From Artemia franciscana (lineage: Eukaryota > Arthropoda > Branchiopoda > Anostraca > Artemiidae): a stretch of DNA of 64,000 nt. The notes below the pieces were generated by a model that saw only the letters and a program-made list of their open reading frames with translations, was not told the DNA's origin and ran no database searches. Positions within the stretch are counted from its first letter, which is position 1. Each line of letters begins with the position of its first letter. Shown here in pieces: positions 57,978-64,000 of the stretch. The DNA lies in assembly GCF_032884065.1 (NCBI RefSeq), contig NC_088865.1, positions 45,487,732 to 45,551,731 of the forward strand, read 5' to 3'. Position numbers and translations under genes: made by a program.

Positions 57978-59718
57978 AAACAGTTCGTGGTAAGGAACTG
58001 TAGTAAGGGGCGACCCGGCTCAATAGTAAACGAAACTCTAAAAAACGGAATTTTGATGCTAAAAGATACATCGAAAGAATCGAATTTTTACGCTGATTCT
58101 AAATATATAAGTTTCAATTAATTTAGTCTTTGTCATCAAAAGTTACGAGCCTGAAAATTTTGCCCTATTTTGGAAAAAAGGAGGAAACATCCCCTAAAAG
58201 TCATAGAATCTTAACGAAAATCACACTATCGCATTCGGTATATCAGAGAACTCTATAGCAAAAATTTCAAGCTCCTATCTAAAAAATGTGGAATTTTGTA
58301 TTTTTTGCCAGAAGACAAATCACGGGTGCGTGTTTATTTGTTTGTTTGTTTGTTTTTTTTCCCAGGGGTCATCTTATCGACCAAGTGGTCCTAGAATGTC
58401 GCGAGAGGGCTCATTCTAACGGAAATGGAAAGTTCTAGTGCTCTTTTTAAGTGACCAAAAAAATTGGAGGGCAAATAGGCCCCCTCCCATGCTCATTTTT
58501 TTCCAAAAGTCAACAGATTAAAATTTTAAGATAGCCATTTTGTTCAGCATAGTCGAAAACCATAATAACTATGTCTTTGGAAATGACTTACTCCCCCACA
58601 ATCCCTGAGGGAGGAGCTGCAAGTTACAAATTTTGACCAGTGTTTACATATAGTAATGGTTATTGGGAAGTGTACAGACGTTTTCATGGGGATTTTTTGG
58701 TTTGGGGGGTGGGGTTGATGGGAGAGGGCTTTGTGGGAGGATCTTTCCTTTGAGGAATATGTCATGGGGGAAGAAAAATTCAATAAAAAGGGCGCAGGAT
58801 TTTCTAGCATTACTATAAAAAAAAACAATGAAAAAATAAACATGAAAACGCTTTTTCAAACGAAAGTAAGAAATAGCATTGAAATTTAAAACGAACAGAG
58901 ATTATTACGCATATGAGGGGTTCTAAAAATACTTTAGCATAAAGAGTGAGGTATTTAGGAGGAGATAAATACCTCGCTCTTTATGCTAAAATATTTTTAG
59001 TGATTTCAACTATTTATTCTACTGCCTTTTTGATTCAGGGGTCATTCTTAAAGAATTGGGACAAAACTTACGATTTAGTGTAAAGAGCGAGGTATTAACG
59101 AGGGTACAAACCCCCTCGTACACATAATAAAAATATTAGAATATAAAAGTTTGTTACGTAAGTTAATTCTTAAGTTACGTATATTTTTTACTAATAAAAA
59201 CGTTCGTTGAATATTAAAAGTTCTAGTAGCCTTTTTAAGTAACCGAAAAATTGGAGGGCAGCTAGGCCTCCTTCCCCACCCCTTATTTCTCAAAATCGTC
59301 TGGTCAAAACTAAGAGAAAGCCATTTAGCCAAAAAAAAAATTACTATACTAATTTCATTTCAATAATTTATGTGCGGAGAGCCAAAATCAAACATGCATT
59401 AATTCAAAAACGTTCAGAAATTAAATAAAAAAAACTAGTTTTTTTAGCTGAAAGTAAGGAGCGACATTAAAACTTAAAATGAACAGAAATTACTCCGTAT
59501 ATGAAATGGGTTGTCCCTTCCGCAGTCCCACGCTCTTTACGCTAAAGTTTTTAATTGTTTTAAAAAGTAGAATTGTGGCAAAGAGTCAAACTTTAGCGTA
59601 AAGAGAGAGGGACTGCGGAGGGGACAACCCATTTCATATACGGAGTAATTTCTGTTCGTTTTAAGTTTTAATGTCGCTCCTTACTTTCAGTTAAAAAAAC
59701 TAGTTTTTTTTATTTAAT
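57978..59718 (+). mobile_element. Family A element, complete-looking reference copy (1.74 kb)
   Basis: All parts in order: hairpin (CAGTTCGTGGTAAGGAACTG, one mismatch in the stem) and GTAGTAAGGGGCGACCCGGC; body; second hairpin 58,925-58,998; ACATTAAAACTTAAAATGAA; and a full foldback 59,421-59,718 ending TTTTAATGTCGCTCCTTACT then TTCAGTTAAAAAAAC. The first and last parts share an imperfect inverted repeat, AACTGTAGTAAGGAGCGAC against AACTGAAAGTAAGGAGCGAC. No ORF above 100 codons, so it is non-autonomous. No target-site duplication is obvious. Confidence 0.85.
59421..59718. repeat. Family B foldback, best copy
   Basis: Near-perfect inverted repeat, arms about 135 bases: TAGTTTTTTTAGCTGAAAGT...CGCTCTTTACGCTAAAGTTT pairs with AAACTTTAGCGTAAAGAGAG...ACTTTCAGTTAAAAAAACTA. 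The loop is about 30 bases. A transcript would fold into a long hairpin. Confidence 0.95.
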
Positions 59719-59724
59719 TACAGA

Positions 59725-60014
59725 TAGGAACAGGGTTCTTTGACACGCTGAATCTGATGTTGTGATTTTCATTAAGAATCTGTGAATTTAAGGGGTTGTT
59801 TCCCCCTTTGTTGAAAATAAGGTAAATTTTCTCATGCTCGTAACTTTTGATGAGTAAGACTGAATTCGATGAAACTTAGAAGCTTAGATATGTTTGAAAT
59901 CAGCATAAAAATATTATTCTTTTGACGTATCTATATTCCGTTTTTTAGAGTTTCAGCTACTATGGAGCCAGATCACTCATATTCTTACAGCTCGTTACCA
60001 CGAACTGTTTGATA
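59725..60014 (-). mobile_element. Family A hairpin-end fragment
   Basis: Inverted 5' part directly after the complete copy, ending in CAGCTCGTTACCACGAACTG (59,991-60,010). Thus 57,978-60,014 is bounded by the family hairpin on both sides in opposite orientation. Confidence 0.85.
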
Positions 60015-60215
60015 CAGGCTGGAAATCTGATAATTTTTTTCAGGCTTGTAGCTCATTGGCGGGCAACTTTAAACTGAATGGCTTTATATATTTACCAATC
60101 ACCATAAAATGGTAATTCGTTTTACGTATATTTGTTATTAAAACTCTTTTTTGGAGTTTTGGTTACTATTAGCAAGAGCTGCTCCTTAATTACGTTACCA
60201 CGAACTGCTTGGTGT
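60015..60215 (-). mobile_element. Family A hairpin-end fragment, diverged
   Basis: Another reversed end: TTTTGGTTACTATTAGCAAG, then GCTGCTCCTTAATTACGTTACC and ACGAACTGCTT at about 60,195-60,210. Confidence 0.7.
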
Positions 60216-62028
60216 TATATCATAACACCATTGGTATGATGTGACATAAATATGGATATGACGCTAATCGGTGCCTTGTCTTTAAAATGTCAATGGCTAC
60301 CGGGAGGCATACTCATTAGACCATGTGAAAATTTCAAACAAAATAATTATCTGAAAATGTTGATCAATTATCAAAGTGGTTCCAGGGTGAGTGGGGGAAG
60401 ACAGTAGAAGAGGATGCGAGCGAGAGATTTATAGCCCTTAAGTCACTTTTGGTCCTTAAAAAGGGCATTCAACCTTTCAAGTTCCAATGGAATGAGCCCC
60501 TTTACGATTTTTACAGACACACTTTCCATAAAAATTAGCCGGGACAATAAGTTGTTTAGCCTTTTCTGGCTGCTTATGGCTACTTTATTGTAGAAGTAAC
60601 TGCTTTGACAAAAAAGTATTTAATGACAAAACGTCTTGACAAGAAGACCGTGATGAAAAAATGCATTGACAGAAAAAGGCCTTGAAGAGAAAGAGAATTG
60701 ACAAAAAAAGTCTAGACCTTAAGATCCTTAAAAAGGGCAATAGAACTTTCAACCGAATTCCTGTGGCCACCCCTTCCATAAAAAGTGGACATGGGAAAGT
60801 TTTGTTGCATTTTTATACCCTTTCTTGTGTGCTGTTTCGAGAGAATCCATAGTTTTTTCTATTCTGCGATCCCCTTGGTCCAAATAAGGATATGACTTCC
60901 GGACCGATCTAAAAAAAATTTGGGTCCCATTTTTAGAGGGAGTGCCTTTGATCCGTTTTTGTGTACATCAAGTTCCTTTTAGCTCAAATACTAAAAGGTT
61001 TAATTTTCAAACTGATCTGGGACAATTTTTGTTTTGCCCAAATCAAGGCCATGAGTGCTGGCTGTCAAAAATAGGACGGGGAGGTGAGGCTTTTCTAACT
61101 AAAAAATTGAAGTTTTTTCTTCAACTTCAAAAGACAATTCAGCCATCCACAATCAAAATTCAAAAAAATGAATAAATTCAAACTCTTGAAGGGGTCAACA
61201 ATCTAGCAGGCAACCACCTTTTCTCTTAACCCCGCTCTCTATTGGCACCCTCAATTCAAGCCCCCCGCCCAACCCTCTCTCCCACAACAGAATTTTAACC
61301 TTTCTGACCCAGAGACCATTTTTTGTCAGTTTTGTTGCCGATCCCACAGCCAAGGTCAAATCAGCCCCCCTTTTTCTATTATAAAACTTATTTCTAAACA
61401 ATTGGTCACTTCCATTACTTGCCACCCCTGCTCTAAGCGCTGTTGGGATTATGCAATGCCCAGAGGTATTGCATTATTTTTAGACTTTCCAACTATTTTG
61501 AACAAGATAGTTATCTTAAAATTTTGATCAGAAGTCTTGGGAGGCTACAGGAGCCAGGTAGCAAACAGGTTAGCTGGAAGGTGGTTTGTTGCTCTCAAGT
61601 CCCATTACTTGCGATTTTTTTTTACCTTTCTTTACATGTTAATAGGCTTGGAAAAAACAACAACAAACAAATAAATGACTCTGATTGATTTTGTGGTATC
61701 AAAACACCAGTGATTAGCATAGTTGTCACTGAAAACAAGTTTAACTCGTGTCTGGCTTATATTCGCGGAAGTTGGTTATTTATGTTTGCCGTGACAACTC
61801 TTTCGTCCTTATTGCGTAAACATCTGGAAAGATTTTGCATAAGATTCCTTAGAGCTACTTTTGTGTGCATTGACATTTTGCTGCAAAAAGTGGAGTTGCA
61901 AGAAATCTACCTCGTGGCGAGATGTGACAAAGCAACGCTCTAATGTTGCCTTGGTAGAGAGTCAAAAACCTTCAAGATCGTATTTTTCATTTATTTTTAC
62001 TCCTAGCCACTCTGTGCGGAAGAAAGGA
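60216..62028. other. Region without a supported gene
   Basis: Includes a degenerate ~20-bp minisatellite at about 60,600-60,720 (TTGACAAAAAAG, TTGACAAGAAGA, TTGACAGAAAAA). ORFs at 60,942-62,052 show no family motif or exon signal that I can defend. Confidence 0.5.
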
Positions 62029-63600
62029 GTAAGGAGCGACCCGGCTCAATAGTAGCCAAAACTCTAAAAAATGGAATTTTAATGCCAATAGTTAAATCAA
62101 AAGAATCGCATTTTAATGCTGATTTTAAATACAAAAGTTTCATCAAGATCGGTTATACCCATCAAAAGTTAAGATCCTGACAAAATTTGCCTCATTTTAG
62201 AAAATAGGGGGGAACACCCCTAAAAGTCATACAAAAGTCAATGAAATTCCGCATTTTCTGCCAGAAGACAGATCACGGATGTGTATTTATTTATTTGTTT
62301 GTTTGTTTGTTTTTCCCAGGGGTGATCGTATCGACTGAGTGGTCCTAAAATGCCGTGAGAGGGCTCATTCTAACGGAAATTAAAAGTTCTAGAGCCCTTT
62401 TTAAGTGACCAAAAAATTGGAGGGCACCTAGGCTCCTTCCTACGCTCATTTTTTCCCAAAAGTCACCGGATCAAAATTCTGAGATAGCCATTTCATTCAC
62501 TATAATCGAAAAACCTAATAACTGTGTCTCAAGGGACGACTTACTCCCCCGCAGTCCCCGTGGGAGGGGCTGCAAGTTACAAACTTTGACCTGTGTTTAC
62601 ATATAGTAATGGTTACTGGGAAGCGTACAGACGTTTTCAGGGGGATTTCTTTTGATTTAGGGGGGGGGGAGATTTGAGGGGGGGGGGGGGTGTTATGTGG
62701 GGGGATATTTCCATGGAAGGACTTCTCATGGGAGAAGAATTTCAATGAAGGGGGCGCAGAATTTTCTAGTATTATCTGAAAAACAATGAAATAATAAATA
62801 TGAAAAGTTTTTTCCACTGAAAGTAAGGAGCAGCATCAAAACTTAAAATGAACAAAAATTATTACGCATATTAGGGGTTTACCTCCTCGTTATACCTCGC
62901 TCTTTACGCTTAAGTATTTTTAAGTAATTTCAACTATTTATTCTACGGCCTTTGTAATTCAGAGATCATTCTTAAGGAATTGGGACAAAATTTAAGTTTT
63001 AATGTAAAGAGCGAGGTATCGACGAGGGTTGAGCCCTCTCATATACGCAATAAAAACATACGAATATAGAGGTTCGTTATGTAAGTTAATTCGTAAGTTA
63101 CGTATATTTTTTACCAATGAAAACGCTTGTAAAAAATTAAAAGTTCTAGTTGCCTTTTTAAGTGATCAAAAAATTGGAGGGCAACTAGGCCTCCTCCCTC
63201 GCTCCCTTTTTCTCAAAATCTTCCGATTAATTGCAATTAATTAATATGCACGTTTCGTTTTAATTAGTTATGTGCGGAGAGCCAAGATCAAAACATACAT
63301 TAATTCAAAAACGTCCAGAAATTAAATAAAAAAAAAAGTTTTTTTAAATGAAAGTAAGGAGCAACATTAAAACTTAAAACGAACAGAAATTACTCCGTAT
63401 ATGAAAGGGGCTTTTCCTCCTCAATGCCCCGCTTACTGTTTTAATAAGCAGACTTAAGAGTCAAACTTTAGCGTAAAGAGCGAGGCGTCGAGGAGGAAAA
63501 GCCCCTTTCATATACAGAGTAATTTCTGTTCGTTTTAAGTTTTAATGTTGCTCCTTACTTTCATTTAAAAAAAAACTTGTTTTTTTTTAAATCTGAGACT
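62029..63600 (+). mobile_element. Family A element lacking the terminal hairpin
   Basis: Starts at AGTAAGGAGCGACCCGGCTC without the hairpin and runs through the body to a family B foldback (about 63,320-63,590). It contains runs of G around 62,655-62,690. Confidence 0.85.
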
Positions 63601-63626
63601 AAATAGAGGTAAATTAATGGAAATTA

Positions 63627-64000
63627 AAAGTTTTTTCTTAACTGCAAGTAAGGAGCGACATTAAAACGAACAGATATTATGCCGTATATGAAAGGGGTTG
63701 TCCCCTCCAGAAACACCCCGCTCTTTACGCTAAAGTTTGACTTTTTGTCACAACTCTACTTTTTAAAACAATAAAAAAACTTTAGCGTGAAGAGCGAGGC
63801 GTTGCGGAAAGGACAACCCCTTTCATATACGGAATAATATCTGTTCGTTTTAAGTTTTAATGTCGCTCCATACTTGCAGTTAAAAAAAGTTATGTTTTTC
63901 ATTTAATTTCTGAACGTTTTAGAATAATGCATGTTTTGATTTTGGCTCGCCGCGCGTGAATAATTAAAACCAAATTTACATATTTATTTTTTTTGCTAAA
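63627..64000 (-). mobile_element. Start of a minus-strand family A copy (foldback end first)
   Basis: A family B foldback (63,627-63,905: GTAAGGAGCGACATTAAAAC ... TTTTAATGTCGCTCCATACT) followed by TAATGCATGTTTTGATTTTG, the reversed body seen after the foldback end at 4,131. The element runs off the window. Confidence 0.8.

Noticed and set aside
61710-62052. Two overlapping 63-77 codon ORFs with balanced composition near 61.8 kb
   Set aside because: No family motif or convincing splice signals; left as unannotated.

Overview
The window is AT-rich, intron-bearing animal DNA, dominated by repeats. Three exon-like segments can be tied to animal protein families. Two consecutive minus-strand exons encode the start of a Dbl-homology domain of a Rho guanine-nucleotide exchange factor. 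The first exon of a fatty acyl-CoA reductase lies on the plus strand. An exon resembling the TDP-43 N-terminal domain is present twice. The reductase and the repeat style fit an arthropod, perhaps a crustacean, but I cannot name the species. No rRNA, canonical tRNA, CRISPR or bacterial operon structure is visible.

Layout. 1-8,800: a degenerate satellite of about 150 bp, in inverted orientation before 800 and forward after 1,000. It is interrupted by a copia-like fossil scrap (812-1,000), a 287-bp tandem block (3.2-4.1 kb) and a minus-strand copy of a dispersed element I call family A (4.1-5.5 kb). 7,101-22,664: a very large, young inverted duplication with arms of 7.8 and 7.4 kb around a 341-bp spacer. 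Each arm carries satellite, a LINE 3' end, a trinucleotide-rich repeat, the TDP-43-like exon, an unidentified 152-codon ORF and a Helitron helicase remnant. In one 459-bp stretch I counted 8 differences between the arms and no indels. 24.5-26.7 kb: trinucleotide-rich repeats in opposite orientation on either side of a 100-N gap. 26.7-33.6 kb: a second complex of inverted and direct duplications with 1.1-1.2 kb modules. 34-47 kb: family A copies, foldback elements (family B), the two RhoGEF exons and a 172-bp minisatellite. 48.4 kb: the reductase exon. 48.7-64 kb: simple repeats and more A and B copies, including one complete-looking A copy at 57,978-59,718.

The most interesting signals are the 15-kb palindrome with its Helitron core and gene-like cargo, and family A. 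Family A is a noncoding element about 1.7 kb long with a terminal 8-bp-stem hairpin, an imperfect subterminal inverted repeat (GTAAGGAGCGAC) and a roughly 300-bp foldback at the other end. Its end layout recalls Helentron-type non-autonomous elements, but that is inference. Host genes are present only as isolated exons between large transposon-filled introns, so no pathway is complete here.
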